DNA of 64,000 nucleotides from Phycisphaerae bacterium (GCA_022072405.1 JAJVHX010000007.1:1-64000), one strand, 5' to 3'; positions 29,101 through 38,792 are shown, counted from the first letter of the stretch. The notes: generated from the letters alone by a model not told the origin. Numbers and translations are program-made.

Positions 29101-30663
29101 ATGAACAGGCGTTATCTGGATAAGATTCTAACTGACGCTCAGCTAACAGCCTGGGTCGAGCGGATCCGGGCCGCGGGGCAGCGGATCGTGTTATGCCATG
29201 GCTGTTTCGACATTGTGCACCCCGGCCATATCCGCCACCTGGAATTTGCCCGGCGGCATGGTGAACAGCTACTGGTATCGATCAGCGGGGATGCGGTGAT
29301 CGACAAGGCGGCGGAGCGTCCTTACATTCCCCAGGAACTGCGAGCCGAAAATCTGGCGGCGCTGGAGATGGTGGATGCGGTGTTTATCGCACCCGGAGCC
29401 ACCGCACTGGAAGTGCTGCAACAGGTGCAACCAGATGTGTATGTCAAAGGGGAGGAGTATCAGGGTTCGGCTGATCCGCGTTTTCTGGCGGAGCAGCAAC
29501 TGGTGGAACACTCGGGCGGGCGGGTGATCTTTTCCAGCGGAGATATTATCTACAGTTCGACGGCGCTGTTGCAGGCGGTAGGGGGTGATCCGGAGCTGGA
29601 TTCGCGACGGCTGGCGTACGTCTGTCAGCGGCACGAGATCAGTCGGCTGCTGCTGGAGACACTGATCAGTCGATTCGCTGCTCAGCGGGTGATCGTGGTG
29701 GGGGATATTATCGTCGATCGCTACATTCATTGTGATGCGCTGGCAGTGGCGGCGGAAGCGCCGGTGATGTCGCTGCGGCAGCTGGATGAGCATGTGTATA
29801 TCGGCGGGGCGGGGGTGGTGGCGAGGCATCTGGCTGCTCTGGGAGCTAACGTGACACTGATGAGCAGTCTGGGCAAGGAAAGTTATTCCGAACGGGCGGC
29901 GACTGAACTTCAGCAGGCCGGTGTGGAACTGCTGGCGATTCATTCACGGCCGGCGTTGCCGGTCAAATCGCGATACCTGGTGGAGACACAGAAAATTTTC
30001 AAAGTGGAACAGACTGAGCAGGTGCCACTGGACAGTGTGGCGTTGCGGCGGCTGGTGGATTTATTGCAGGAACGGGCGGGGGCGGTGTCGGCGGTGATCT
30101 TCTGCGATTTCGGTTATGGGGTGGTGAGCGAAGGATTGCTGCAGCAGGTGTTGCCGGCGTTGCGGCCGCGCGTGCCGGTACTGGCGGCGGATGTCAGCGG
30201 GCCGCGCGGCAGTCTATTGCATTACCGGGAGGTGGACCTGTTCTGCCCGACCGAGCGGGAGGTGCGGGCTACGCTGCATAATTATGAGGATGGTTTGTCG
30301 CAGGTGGCGTGGGAGTTGTTGCGGATCACGCAGGCCCGGCAACTGCTGGCGACGCTGGGCCATCGCGGACTGGTGGCGTTTCAGCGGCCGACGACCGATC
30401 CGCATTCATCGGCGTGGCATGGCCGATTGCGCAGCGATTACCTGCAGGCCCTTGAAGGGCGGGCCATCGATCCGCTGGGCTGTGGCGATGCGCTGCTGGC
30501 AGGGGCCACGCTGGGCTTGTGCGCCGGGGCCAGTCTGCTGCAGGCTGCATACCTGGGCAGTTCCCTGGCCACGCTGGAAGCTGCGGAACTGGGTAACATC
30601 CCGATCGGCGCTGATCGGTTGCGGCGATTCCTGGCCACGCGAACCGAATTGAACCATGAATAA
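29101..30663 (+). CDS. hldE: Bifunctional heptose cytidylyltransferase/kinase with reversed domain order
   Basis: N-term LCHGCFDIVHPGHIRHLEFAR; C-term PfkB kinase VVGDIIVDRYIHCDALAVAAEAPVMSL...DPLGCGDALLAGATLGL. Confidence 0.85.
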   Translation: MNRRYLDKILTDAQLTAWVERIRAAGQRIVLCHGCFDIVHPGHIRHLEFARRHGEQLLVSISGDAVIDKAAERPYIPQELRAENLAALEMVDAVFIAPGATALEVLQQVQPDVYVKGEEYQGSADPRFLAEQQLVEHSGGRVIFSSGDIIYSSTALLQAVGGDPELDSRRLAYVCQRHEISRLLLETLISRFAAQRVIVVGDIIVDRYIHCDALAVAAEAPVMSLRQLDEHVYIGGAGVVARHLAALGANVTLMSSLGKESYSERAATELQQAGVELLAIHSRPALPVKSRYLVETQKIFKVEQTEQVPLDSVALRRLVDLLQERAGAVSAVIFCDFGYGVVSEGLLQQVLPALRPRVPVLAADVSGPRGSLLHYREVDLFCPTEREVRATLHNYEDGLSQVAWELLRITQARQLLATLGHRGLVAFQRPTTDPHSSAWHGRLRSDYLQALEGRAIDPLGCGDALLAGATLGLCAGASLLQAAYLGSSLATLEAAELGNIPIGADRLRRFLATRTELNHE

Positions 30664-30711
30664 TGGAGAAATAATCATTGCAGGTCCGGTCTCGTAATTT
30701 CTGGAATTATT

Positions 30712-30858
30712 CCGCGCGGGCTAAAGCGGATTCGTATTAATCGTTCCGTAGTGCAGGACTGCAATATCACACGGCTCACGGAGCCGTGGCACACCACGGG
30801 GTCTTTATCAGGCGGACCAATAACAATGAAACCGCTCTGAAGCCCGCGGCTTTTTGAA
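30712..30858 (+). repeat. REP-like palindrome interrupted by a MITE-like insertion
   Basis: ccgcgcgggctaaag (30712-30726) resumes at tgaagcccgcggctttttgaa (30838-30858). Confidence 0.7.
30726..30837 (+). mobile_element. MITE-like element, copy 2 (~112 bp)
   Basis: AGCGGATTCGTATTAATCGTTCCG...CACGGCTCACGGAGCCGTGGCACACCACGGGGTCTTTATCAGGCGGACCAATAACAATGAAACCGCT; imperfect terminal inverted repeats. Confidence 0.7.
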
Positions 30859-30904
30859 GATCACTGAAAATACCTGGGGTGGTACACTCAACACTTATGT
30901 TGCG

Positions 30905-31705
30905 CTAGGCTTCGTGAGGCAGAGATTCGGCGGATTCTGTAGTGGTGGTCAGGCCATCAAACAAAGTGGAGCCGACGCGGATGAGAGTGGCACCTTCTTC
31001 GATGGCGACTTCAAAATCGTGGCTCATACCCATGGAGAGTTCGCGGAAGTCGGTGCCGACCAATTCCTGCTCGTGCAGTTCGTCATGCAGTTCGCGCAGC
31101 CGGGCGAATATCGGGCGGGTCTGTTGCGGATCATCGGTGTACGGGGCCATGGTCATCAAACCGACGATGCGCAGCCCGGACAGGGCCTGCATCTGTTCGA
31201 GCAGTATCTGCATTGCTCCGACGGCCATGCCGAACTTGGTCGATTCACTGGAAAGGTTGACCTGCAGGAGAATGTCGACGGTGAGCTGATGACGGCGGGC
31301 TTCGTGGCTGATCTGCTCCGCCAGGCGGAGACTATCCACCGAGTGAATCACGGTGACCCAGGGCAGCAGGGTGCGCACCTTGTTGCGCTGCAGGTGGCCG
31401 ATCATGTGCCAGCGCGGCTGGGATGAAGCGTTCGCCTCCCTACCGAGCAGGCGACGACGTTTGCAGGATTCGTTGATCATGGCGGCGCGGCGGATCAGTT
31501 CCTGAGCGCGACTTTCTCCAAGAGTGCTCAACCCCAGTTCCAGCGCTAAGCGCACGACGTCCAGATCGACATATTTGGTGACGGCGACGAGGCGGATGTC
31601 GGCGGGGTCGCGACGGGCGCGGGCACAGGCAGAAGCGATCCGCCACTGCAAACGTTCATAATTATCGTGCAGGCGTTGGGCGGCAGGTGGGCGGGCGATG
31701 TTCAT
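30905..31705 (-). CDS. yggS: YggS-family pyridoxal phosphate homeostasis protein
   Basis: IRLVAVTKYVDLDVVRLALELGLSTLGESRAQEL, WHMIGHLQRNKVR, LRIVGLMTMAP, LSMGMSHDFEVAIEEGATLIRVGSTLF. Confidence 0.93.
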   Translation of the reverse strand: MNIARPPAAQRLHDNYERLQWRIASACARARRDPADIRLVAVTKYVDLDVVRLALELGLSTLGESRAQELIRRAAMINESCKRRRLLGREANASSQPRWHMIGHLQRNKVRTLLPWVTVIHSVDSLRLAEQISHEARRHQLTVDILLQVNLSSESTKFGMAVGAMQILLEQMQALSGLRIVGLMTMAPYTDDPQQTRPIFARLRELHDELHEQELVGTDFRELSMGMSHDFEVAIEEGATLIRVGSTLFDGLTTTTESAESLPHEA

Positions 31706-31857
31706 GAACGACACCTCAAGCCATTTCCCCACTGTGAAAGATAACAATTTTATAGACAGTGACAATCATTTTCCCGTTCGTTAGGATTAAGTTCACTTAA
31801 CAGGCCGTCGAACGGAGCACTGTAGTCTGGTGGTGCTGGCGATATTAAATTACAGCC

Positions 31858-31892
31858 TCGTGCAGGCTGAAGCCTGCGGCTCTTTGAATTAG
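31858..31892 (+). repeat. REP-like palindrome
   Basis: tcgtgcaggctgaagcctgcggctctttgaattag. Confidence 0.85.
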
Positions 31893-31927
31893 AACTGGGT
31901 ACTGGCGACGAGGAATGAGTAGAGAAA

Positions 31928-32551
31928 ATGGCGCTGGTGTTGGATGACATTATTCACGCATTGCCGATCGAACCGGCGCTGCTCGACCTGGCTGGTTTGT
32001 TTGGCAATGAACATGCAGTGGAGCTGGAAATAGGTACGGGTAAGGGAAATTTTCTGTTGGAACGGGCGCAGCTTCATCGGGAGCGGAATTTCATCGGAGT
32101 GGAATGGGCCAACCAATATTTTCTGCATGTGGCCCAGCGGGCAGCCAAACGGGGTCTTGAGAATGTGCGGATGCTGCGTACCGATGCCAAAGTATTGGTA
32201 ATGTGTTGTTTGCCAGCCGCTGCGCTGGAGGTTGTGCACATTTATCATCCCGATCCCTGGCCGAAGAAGCGACATCACAAACGACGGTTGATCAATGCTG
32301 AATTTGCCGAAGCGCTGGTGCGGGTGGTCACGCCGGGCGGAGCCATCTATCTGCAGACCGATCATGACGAATATCACCAGGTGATGAAAAACGTGCTGGG
32401 CCAGCGAACGGAACTTGAACTGACTCTGGAGCTTACCAATAATCCTACGACCGCCGAATTACTGACGGCGACGAATTACCAGAAAAAATATCAGCAACAG
32501 GGTCGCAACATTAACCGACTCGAATACCGGCGGAAGGAATTGTGTTCATGA
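31928..32551 (+). CDS. trmB: tRNA (guanine-N7-)-methyltransferase
   Basis: LEIGTGKGNFLLERAQLHRERNFIGVEW, HIYHPDPWPKKRHHKRRLINAEF, LQTDHDEY. Confidence 0.94.
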   Translation: MALVLDDIIHALPIEPALLDLAGLFGNEHAVELEIGTGKGNFLLERAQLHRERNFIGVEWANQYFLHVAQRAAKRGLENVRMLRTDAKVLVMCCLPAAALEVVHIYHPDPWPKKRHHKRRLINAEFAEALVRVVTPGGAIYLQTDHDEYHQVMKNVLGQRTELELTLELTNNPTTAELLTATNYQKKYQQQGRNINRLEYRRKELCS

Positions 32552-33843
32552 ATGGCGTTCGCCTCAGTCGAGCAGTTGGGTTCAGGCGAATGTGCTGGAG
32601 TGCGCTATTGTTGGGTGCGCTGTCGGGCTGCAATGATGAAACGTCAATCTGCACCGCGGGTGGGGCGAGTGCGGCGGATTATCAACTGTCGCCATCCGGT
32701 GAGGTGGTGGCGGTGGTTGATCCGGTGCTCTTCGATAAGGTGTTTGATTGGCAGGACAGTGGTACACCGGCGGGCAGTCAGAATTTTGAATGTCTGGTGA
32801 ATTATTTTACGCAGCGTTACAGCAATGATGTGGATATGCTGCTGGTGGTGCTCAATATATCGCGGGCTGATTTTCTGGAGCGCAGTACGAGGCGGGTGGT
32901 ATCCAATTTCACGGTGACGCAGCGGGTGTTTGACAGCGGAATCGGCTTGCAGAGCATTCCCTTGAGCAGCCAGGTGGGCGGAGCGGCGTTGCGGAGTTTC
33001 AGTTTTTTTGGAGTGCGCGAGGGAATCGAGGCGGGTCCGGCGTTGCATGAACTGGCCCATAACTGGGCAGCTTACCTGGATGGTCCGGAGTCGTTGCTGG
33101 CCCAGGTGTCAGCATCGCCGGTGGCGCACTGGGGGTTTACGTCGGTGGGCGGAGCGCTGGGCGGCTGGGATCCCCAGACGCTGGAACCGCTGGCGGTAGA
33201 TCGGTTCCGGGTATGCAGCCCGTCACCGTTTGAGCGATTTTCACCGGCGGGTTACGCCAATGATAATATTCCCTATGCCCCGCTCGAACTCTACCTGATG
33301 GGACTGATTCCCGCTGACGAAGTGCCGCCAATTGAAGTAGCCATCAACCCGGTAGTGTCGAGCAGCGACGGGCAGTGTTCGGAAATTTATGCCGATGGGA
33401 TGGAGACGGTGACCATCGATGAAATCGTAGCGGATAATGGCGCGCGGGTTCCCGCAGCCGAGGAAGCGCCGACGCAGTTCCAGTTGGGGGTCATGCTGAT
33501 CAGCGATCATTATCTTGATGAGCAGGAATGGCAATATTATGAGGAAGCACTGCTCTGCCTGGAGGCGAGCGGTTCCTGCGGACGGCTGGTTGAAGGCGTG
33601 ACCAGCATCGCCGGGCAGCAGCCGATCTTTATCCCGCTCAGTTTTTATGAAGCCACCGGCGGGCGAGCGGAACTGCAGTTCGAGCAACTCGAGGAACTGC
33701 CGTCGAGTGAAAGTACGAATTCGACCGACAGCGGCACGCTGAAGCAGTCGCGCCGTCGCGGATCAGGAGAATGGCAGGTGGTGGAGTGTCCGCTGAATGA
33801 ACAGCCCGCTGATGATGGAGGGGAGTCATGCAGCGCTGGGTAG
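32542..33843 (+). CDS. Lipoprotein with HExxH-type motif (putative metallopeptidase-like)
   Basis: Lipobox LGALSGC; GPALHELAHNWAAYLDGPESLLAQ. Confidence 0.6.
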   Translation: MFMNGVRLSRAVGFRRMCWSALLLGALSGCNDETSICTAGGASAADYQLSPSGEVVAVVDPVLFDKVFDWQDSGTPAGSQNFECLVNYFTQRYSNDVDMLLVVLNISRADFLERSTRRVVSNFTVTQRVFDSGIGLQSIPLSSQVGGAALRSFSFFGVREGIEAGPALHELAHNWAAYLDGPESLLAQVSASPVAHWGFTSVGGALGGWDPQTLEPLAVDRFRVCSPSPFERFSPAGYANDNIPYAPLELYLMGLIPADEVPPIEVAINPVVSSSDGQCSEIYADGMETVTIDEIVADNGARVPAAEEAPTQFQLGVMLISDHYLDEQEWQYYEEALLCLEASGSCGRLVEGVTSIAGQQPIFIPLSFYEATGGRAELQFEQLEELPSSESTNSTDSGTLKQSRRRGSGEWQVVECPLNEQPADDGGESCSAG

Positions 33844-34343
33844 TACCGGTTTATCCGCAGGCGGTGGATCGCGGCTGGTCGCTGCGCCAGGGATTGTCGT
33901 GGGGGTTGGCGGCGACGACGGGGATGGCGTTGCTATTGGCGGTGCTGATGTGCGGACTGGCGCGGTGGGTTCCTTTTCTGCTGATCGACGATTTCATGCT
34001 GGTGGACAGCCAGCCGGAAGCGTGGACACGGGTTTATCCGTGGGGGTTCGGGGTAACCGGGTTGCTGGGGGCGCTGGTCGGGTGGATTCTGCTCGAAACC
34101 ATGCAGCGGTCTTCGGGGATGGCGGGCAGTCTGTGCACGGGCTATGCGCTGCTGATGGCCATCGCAGTGATCGGGGTGAAACATCTCTGGTATGCTCTTT
34201 ATGGTGTGCAGACTTCGGAGGGATTTATCGCCGGCTGGCAGTGGGTCAGCCCGGAGTATCTGCTCTGGTACAGCTATGGTTCCTGGGTCGGGCTGGGGGC
34301 GCTGCTGCTGTGGCGGAGGCTGATGGAACGTGAAGCGGAATGA
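33828..34343 (+). CDS. Small multi-TM hypothetical protein
   Basis: ORF 171 aa with hydrophobic segments; overlaps preceding stop. Confidence 0.6.
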   Translation: MQRWVVPVYPQAVDRGWSLRQGLSWGLAATTGMALLLAVLMCGLARWVPFLLIDDFMLVDSQPEAWTRVYPWGFGVTGLLGALVGWILLETMQRSSGMAGSLCTGYALLMAIAVIGVKHLWYALYGVQTSEGFIAGWQWVSPEYLLWYSYGSWVGLGALLLWRRLMEREAE

Positions 34344-34399
34344 AACTCGCGCTGACCCTCGTCTAGTCCGTTCCAGACCGACTAATTATACTAATCGCC

Positions 34400-34930
34400 A
34401 TGCGAACGCTGAATGACATGCCTGACCAATGGCAGGAACACTCGTCAACAGAGTGGTCGGTGGCGAAGGGGGTGCGGAACGGCCTGATGGCGACGGCGGT
34501 GGCGGCGCTGGCGGCGGCAGGATTACTTCTGCTGGTGACCTGGCAATCGCCGGGGTCGTTCATCATCACCGGTGACGACCTGGAAGGCGGCATCCTGCGA
34601 ATGTTTCTGGGAAAGGTATTGCTGCAGGTGCTGGTGGCTGCGGGGCTGATGCGGCTATTGCTCGGGGTGATGATTCGATTTTCCGGCGGGCTGACCGGCG
34701 GGGGGACCACGATACTGGTGGTACTGCTGGCGGTGGCGATTCTGATTTCGAAACATCCACTGTTGGCGGTGGTGGGGTATGATGGCGGTACGGGTCTGGT
34801 GACAGGGGGTCACTGGCTGAATCCGGGTGTGATCTTGATGAGCAATCTGTGCAACTGGGCTGGGGTGGGGCTGGGAGTGGTGCTGTTCAAGGATGGCAGC
34901 GGGGTGCTGGAGTGGCTGGGGTATGGTTGA
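34400..34930 (+). CDS. Small multi-TM hypothetical protein
   Basis: ORF 176 aa; overlaps start of tdk. Confidence 0.6.
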   Translation: MRTLNDMPDQWQEHSSTEWSVAKGVRNGLMATAVAALAAAGLLLLVTWQSPGSFIITGDDLEGGILRMFLGKVLLQVLVAAGLMRLLLGVMIRFSGGLTGGGTTILVVLLAVAILISKHPLLAVVGYDGGTGLVTGGHWLNPGVILMSNLCNWAGVGLGVVLFKDGSGVLEWLGYG

Positions 34931-35495
34931 AGCGGGGGTGGAGCTGATCTGCGGTTGTATGTTCAGCGGCAAGACGACGCGCCTGTTGCAGCGGGTCGCC
35001 GAGCTGCAGGCGGCTGGTTTGCGGGTGAGCAGTTTCAAACATGCCCTCGATGATCGCTATTCCGCCACCGCTATTGTCAGTCATGCCGGAGCGAGCTTAC
35101 CGGCCATTCCGATCCGCACGCCTGGTGAATTATTTAATTATGTGGAAGCCAGTGATGTGCTGGTCGTCGATGAGATTCATTTTTTCGGAGCCGATTTTTT
35201 AGCGACCTGTCATCGGTTGATCCAGCAGGGGCGTTATGTGATCGCCGCCGGACTGGATCGCGACATGTGGGGAGATGAATTTCCACATGTACGGGCACTG
35301 ATGTCTATGGCGCATACCCTGGTCATGCAGGGGGTGTGCGCGGTATGCGGTTTACCGGCCAATCGCACCCATCGCAAAGTACCGCTGCTCAACAATGACC
35401 TGGTCGGCGGCCCCGATGAATTCGAAGCCCGCTGCGAAGAACATTTTCGACCTCCTACTGCTCCCAAACCCGAACATATCATGGGATTGGCATAA
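34923..35495 (+). CDS. tdk: Thymidine kinase
   Basis: ELICGCMFSGKTTRLLQRV, VLVVDEIHFF, ViaaGLDRDMWGDEF, CAVCGLPANRTHR. Confidence 0.96.
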   Translation: MVEAGVELICGCMFSGKTTRLLQRVAELQAAGLRVSSFKHALDDRYSATAIVSHAGASLPAIPIRTPGELFNYVEASDVLVVDEIHFFGADFLATCHRLIQQGRYVIAAGLDRDMWGDEFPHVRALMSMAHTLVMQGVCAVCGLPANRTHRKVPLLNNDLVGGPDEFEARCEEHFRPPTAPKPEHIMGLA

Positions 35496-35506
35496 AAGCC
35501 GTAGTA

Positions 35507-35608
35507 CTCGGCCTCGGTGCCGACGAGAAGCTACTATGCAACGGTCGACGCGGAGGTCGACCGCTACAAATCAAGACGGCCGGCAGAGACGCCGGCCGCT
35601 ACATTGAT
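35507..35608 (+). repeat. Three tandem ~34 bp hairpin units (second REP-like family)
   Basis: cggtcgacgcggaggtcgaccgctacaaatcaaga / cggccggcagagacgccggccgctacattga plus a diverged first unit. Confidence 0.7.
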
Positions 35609-35714
35609 TTTCCTGGGATTTTAGCCCCACGTTGTTGGGTGATCTGCAGGGCGTGTTCGTAGCCGGCATCGGCGTGGCGGAAGAGGCCCATGGCGGGATC
35701 AGCGGTGAGGATGC
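35604..35714 (-). pseudogene. Detached hutU C-terminal fragment
   Basis: Reverse strand reads [38 protein letters not shown] versus hut[43 protein letters not shown]. Confidence 0.85.
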
Positions 35715-35743
35715 CTAAAATTGGGATGTGGCAGGTTGTTTAA

Positions 35744-36700
35744 TCAATTCACACAGGGAGTGAAGGCTTCTTCGGGTGCATGGCATTGCCGGGTCTCGAT
35801 GGTGACATGGGCCAGTTCCTCATGCTCGCTCAATAACTGCCGGTAATCTTCGGCGGGTTTGGGGTGATGAGCGACGATCGACACGATGGCGGCGTAGCGG
35901 CCGGCGGCCACTTGCCAGATATGCAGATCGGTGACGAGTGAATCGCCATCACTTTCCACCGCGTGTTTAATTTCCTCCGGCAGGTCGGAACGGGTGGGAG
36001 TATGATCCAGCAGGATGCCGCTGGTATCGCGGATCAAAGAGTAAGCCCAGATGGAAACGACCCCGCTGCCGACGATACCCATCAGTGGATCAAGCCAGGT
36101 CCAACCCAGGAATTTGCCGGTGGTCAAGGCGATAATAGCGGTGACCGAAGTGAGCGTATCCGCCAGAACATGGATATAGGCCGCTCGAAGATTCAGATCA
36201 TGGTGGTGATGCGGATCGTGGACATAATCATGTTGGTGCGCGTGGTGATGATCCTGGAGCAGCAGAGCGCAGACCAGATTAACCAACAGACCGATGATCG
36301 CCACCGCGATGGCCTGGTTGAAATGAATCGGAAGAGGGACGAAGCAGCGATGGACCGATTCACCGGCCATGAACAAGGCGATCATGGCCAGCACCACCGC
36401 GCTGGTAAAACCGCCCAGCACGCCCATTTTTCCGGTACCGAAACTGAATTGCGGATCGGCGGCGTGGCGGCGGCTGAAGTAATAAGCCAGTGCGGTGATG
36501 AGAAAGGCGGTCAGATGCGTGCACATGTGCCAGCCGTCGGCCAGCAAAGCCATTGAATTAAAGATCATTCCTGCCGCGATCTCGACCAGCATCATTGTTC
36601 CCGTGATGGCGATGACCAGACGGGTCCGGTGTTCGGCATGGGTGTAGTCCTGCTCGAACCGGTGAGTATGTTTCCAGCGTGCGGGATTGTTGTGGTGCAT
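35744..36700 (-). CDS. Cation diffusion facilitator (CDF/CzcD-like) efflux transporter
   Basis: RLVIAITGTMMLVEIAAGMIFNSMALLADGWHMCTHLTAFLITALAYYFSRR; His-rich HHHAHQHDYVHDPHHHHD; internal ATG chosen because the ORF track runs antisense through hutU. Confidence 0.92.
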   Translation of the reverse strand: MHHNNPARWKHTHRFEQDYTHAEHRTRLVIAITGTMMLVEIAAGMIFNSMALLADGWHMCTHLTAFLITALAYYFSRRHAADPQFSFGTGKMGVLGGFTSAVVLAMIALFMAGESVHRCFVPLPIHFNQAIAVAIIGLLVNLVCALLLQDHHHAHQHDYVHDPHHHHDLNLRAAYIHVLADTLTSVTAIIALTTGKFLGWTWLDPLMGIVGSGVVSIWAYSLIRDTSGILLDHTPTRSDLPEEIKHAVESDGDSLVTDLHIWQVAAGRYAAIVSIVAHHPKPAEDYRQLLSEHEELAHVTIETRQCHAPEEAFTPCVN

Positions 36701-36725
36701 GGATGCTTCCTGGAAGCTGTGAGGA

Positions 36726-38441
36726 TTAGATGGACGAATTATAGTTGGTTTTTCCTGGGATTTTGGCCCCGCGCTGCTGAGCGGTATGGAGGGCGTGGTC
36801 GTATCCGGCGTCGGCGTGGCGGAAAAGGCCCATGGCGGGGTCGGCGGTGAGGACGCGCTGGAGGCGGCGATCGGCGGCGGGCGTGCCGTCGGCAACGATG
36901 ACCTGTCCGGCGTGGAGCGAATAGCCGATGCCCACGCCGCCACCGTGATGGACGCTGACCCAGGTGGCACCGCAGGCGGTGTTAAGCAGCGCATTAAGGA
37001 TCGGCCAGTCGGCGATGGCATCGGAGCCGTCTTTCATGGCTTCGGTTTCGCGGTTGGGGCTGGCGACGCTGCCGCAATCGAGATGGTCACGACCGATGAC
37101 GATCGGGGCGCGCACTTTGCCATCGCGCACCAGCCGATTAAATGCCAGACCCATTTTGGCCCGCTCGCCATAGCCTAACCAGCAGATGCGCGAGGGCAGA
37201 CCCTGAAACGCGACTCGCTCGCCCGCCAGTTTGATCCAGCGCACCAGGTGATGATTTTCCGGGAAGGTGTCGAGCACGGCCTGATCGGTCACGGCTATGT
37301 CGTGCGGATCGCCGGATAGAGCGACCCAGCGGAACGGTCCCTGGCCTTCGCAGAAGAGCGGGCGGATATACTCGGGCACGAACCCTTTGATGTCGAAAGC
37401 GTTGTTCACGCCGACCTGGACCGCCTGGCCTCGGATGTTGTTGCCGTAGTCAAAGGCGATGGCGCCGCGTTTCTGCAACTCCAGTATGGCCTGCACGTGC
37501 TCGCCCATCGCCCGCATTGATTCCCGGATATAACGCTGCGGATCGCTGTTGCGCAGCTTAAGCGCCTCCTGATAACTGAATCCATTGGGGACATAGCCCT
37601 GCAGGGCGTCGTGAGCACTGGTCTGGTCGGTGACGATATCGGGGGTGATGTTGCGGCGGACCAGTTCGGGCAGCACATCGGCAGCGTTGGCCACCAGAGC
37701 TATGGAGAGGGCTTTTTTTTCCCGCACCGCCTGGTGCAGCAGTTGGAGCGCCTCATCTAGAATATGCGTGACCCTGTCGCAGTAGCGCGTTTCGAGGCGG
37801 CGTTGAGCCCGTGCGGGATCCACTTCCACACACAGAGCTACACCATTATTCATGGTGACGGCGAGAGGTTGAGCACCCCCCATGCCGCCGAGTCCGGCGG
37901 TGAGCACCCATCGGCCGGTCAGGTCGCCTCCGAAGTGGGTTCGAGCGCAGGCGCCGAAAGTTTCATACGTGCCCTGCAGAATGCCCTGGGTGCCGATATA
38001 GATCCAACTGCCGGCGGTCATCTGGCCATACATGGTGAGACCGAGTGCTTCGAGGCGGCGGAATTCATCCCAGTTAGCCCAGTGAGGAACCAAGAGCGAA
38101 TTGGCGATCAGGACGCGCGGGGCGTCTTCGTGGGTCTGAACCACTCCGACCGGCCGGCCGGACTGCACCAGCAGGGTTTCGTCGAGTTGCAGTTTTTTCA
38201 GGGTGTCACAGATCAGGTCGAAATCTCGCCAGGTACGGGCAGCTTTACCGGTACCGCCGTAGACGATCAGTTCGTCGGGTTTCTCCGCCACGCCGGGACT
38301 GACGTTGTGCATTAGCATGCGCAGGGCGGCTTCGGTCAACCAGCCGCGGCAACTGAGGGTGGTACCGGTGGGCGGATAAACGGTTCGTGGAGTGGACATA
38401 GGCGGTTCCTGATGCTGGAGTAGCGGATGATCGATCAGCAT
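36726..38441 (-). CDS. hutU: Urocanate hydratase
   Basis: [81 protein letters not shown]. Confidence 0.97.
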   Translation of the reverse strand: MLIDHPLLQHQEPPMSTPRTVYPPTGTTLSCRGWLTEAALRMLMHNVSPGVAEKPDELIVYGGTGKAARTWRDFDLICDTLKKLQLDETLLVQSGRPVGVVQTHEDAPRVLIANSLLVPHWANWDEFRRLEALGLTMYGQMTAGSWIYIGTQGILQGTYETFGACARTHFGGDLTGRWVLTAGLGGMGGAQPLAVTMNNGVALCVEVDPARAQRRLETRYCDRVTHILDEALQLLHQAVREKKALSIALVANAADVLPELVRRNITPDIVTDQTSAHDALQGYVPNGFSYQEALKLRNSDPQRYIRESMRAMGEHVQAILELQKRGAIAFDYGNNIRGQAVQVGVNNAFDIKGFVPEYIRPLFCEGQGPFRWVALSGDPHDIAVTDQAVLDTFPENHHLVRWIKLAGERVAFQGLPSRICWLGYGERAKMGLAFNRLVRDGKVRAPIVIGRDHLDCGSVASPNRETEAMKDGSDAIADWPILNALLNTACGATWVSVHHGGGVGIGYSLHAGQVIVADGTPAADRRLQRVLTADPAMGLFRHADAGYDHALHTAQQRGAKIPGKTNYNSSI

Positions 38442-38457
38442 ATAGGATAATGCAGAG

Positions 38458-38475
38458 TTCGCACGGGCTAAAGAG
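38458..38475 (+). repeat. Truncated REP-like unit
   Basis: ttcgcacgggctaaagag. Confidence 0.45.
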
Positions 38476-38550
38476 CAGTGTTCCAGGTTGTCAGGCGGTT
38501 GCAGGAATTAAGATTAAACGGATTTCAGCGCGTCGTCACATCTACAAGGT

Positions 38551-38582
38551 TCGCGCAGGCTCAAGCCTGCGGCTCGTTGAGA
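38551..38582 (+). repeat. REP-like palindrome
   Basis: tcgcgcaggctcaagcctgcggctcgttgaga. Confidence 0.85.
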
Positions 38583-38746
38583 AAGAAATCCGCTTGTAGA
38601 CGTTCAGCACGCCTGGTAAACCTGCCCGCCTGCTGGCGCTGAAAGAAGATATAGCGTTCGGCTCTTTAATACTTTATTGGTGGGGGTGGGGGGCGTATGA
38701 TGTTGGCGAGGTGACGGGAGCGGAGTGACCGCAGCATGGGACAGGG

Positions 38747-38776
38747 TTCGCGCGGGCAGAAGCCAGTGGCTCTTTA
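38747..38776 (+). repeat. REP-like palindrome (diverged)
   Basis: ttcgcgcgggcagaagccagtggctcttta. Confidence 0.65.
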
Positions 38777-38792
38777 GAGGTTGATCATCGTC

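Noticed and set aside
36701-37021. N-terminal part of the 425-aa CDF ORF in the supplied track
   Set aside because: This extension is antisense to hutU; the transporter most likely starts at the ATG at 36698-36700.
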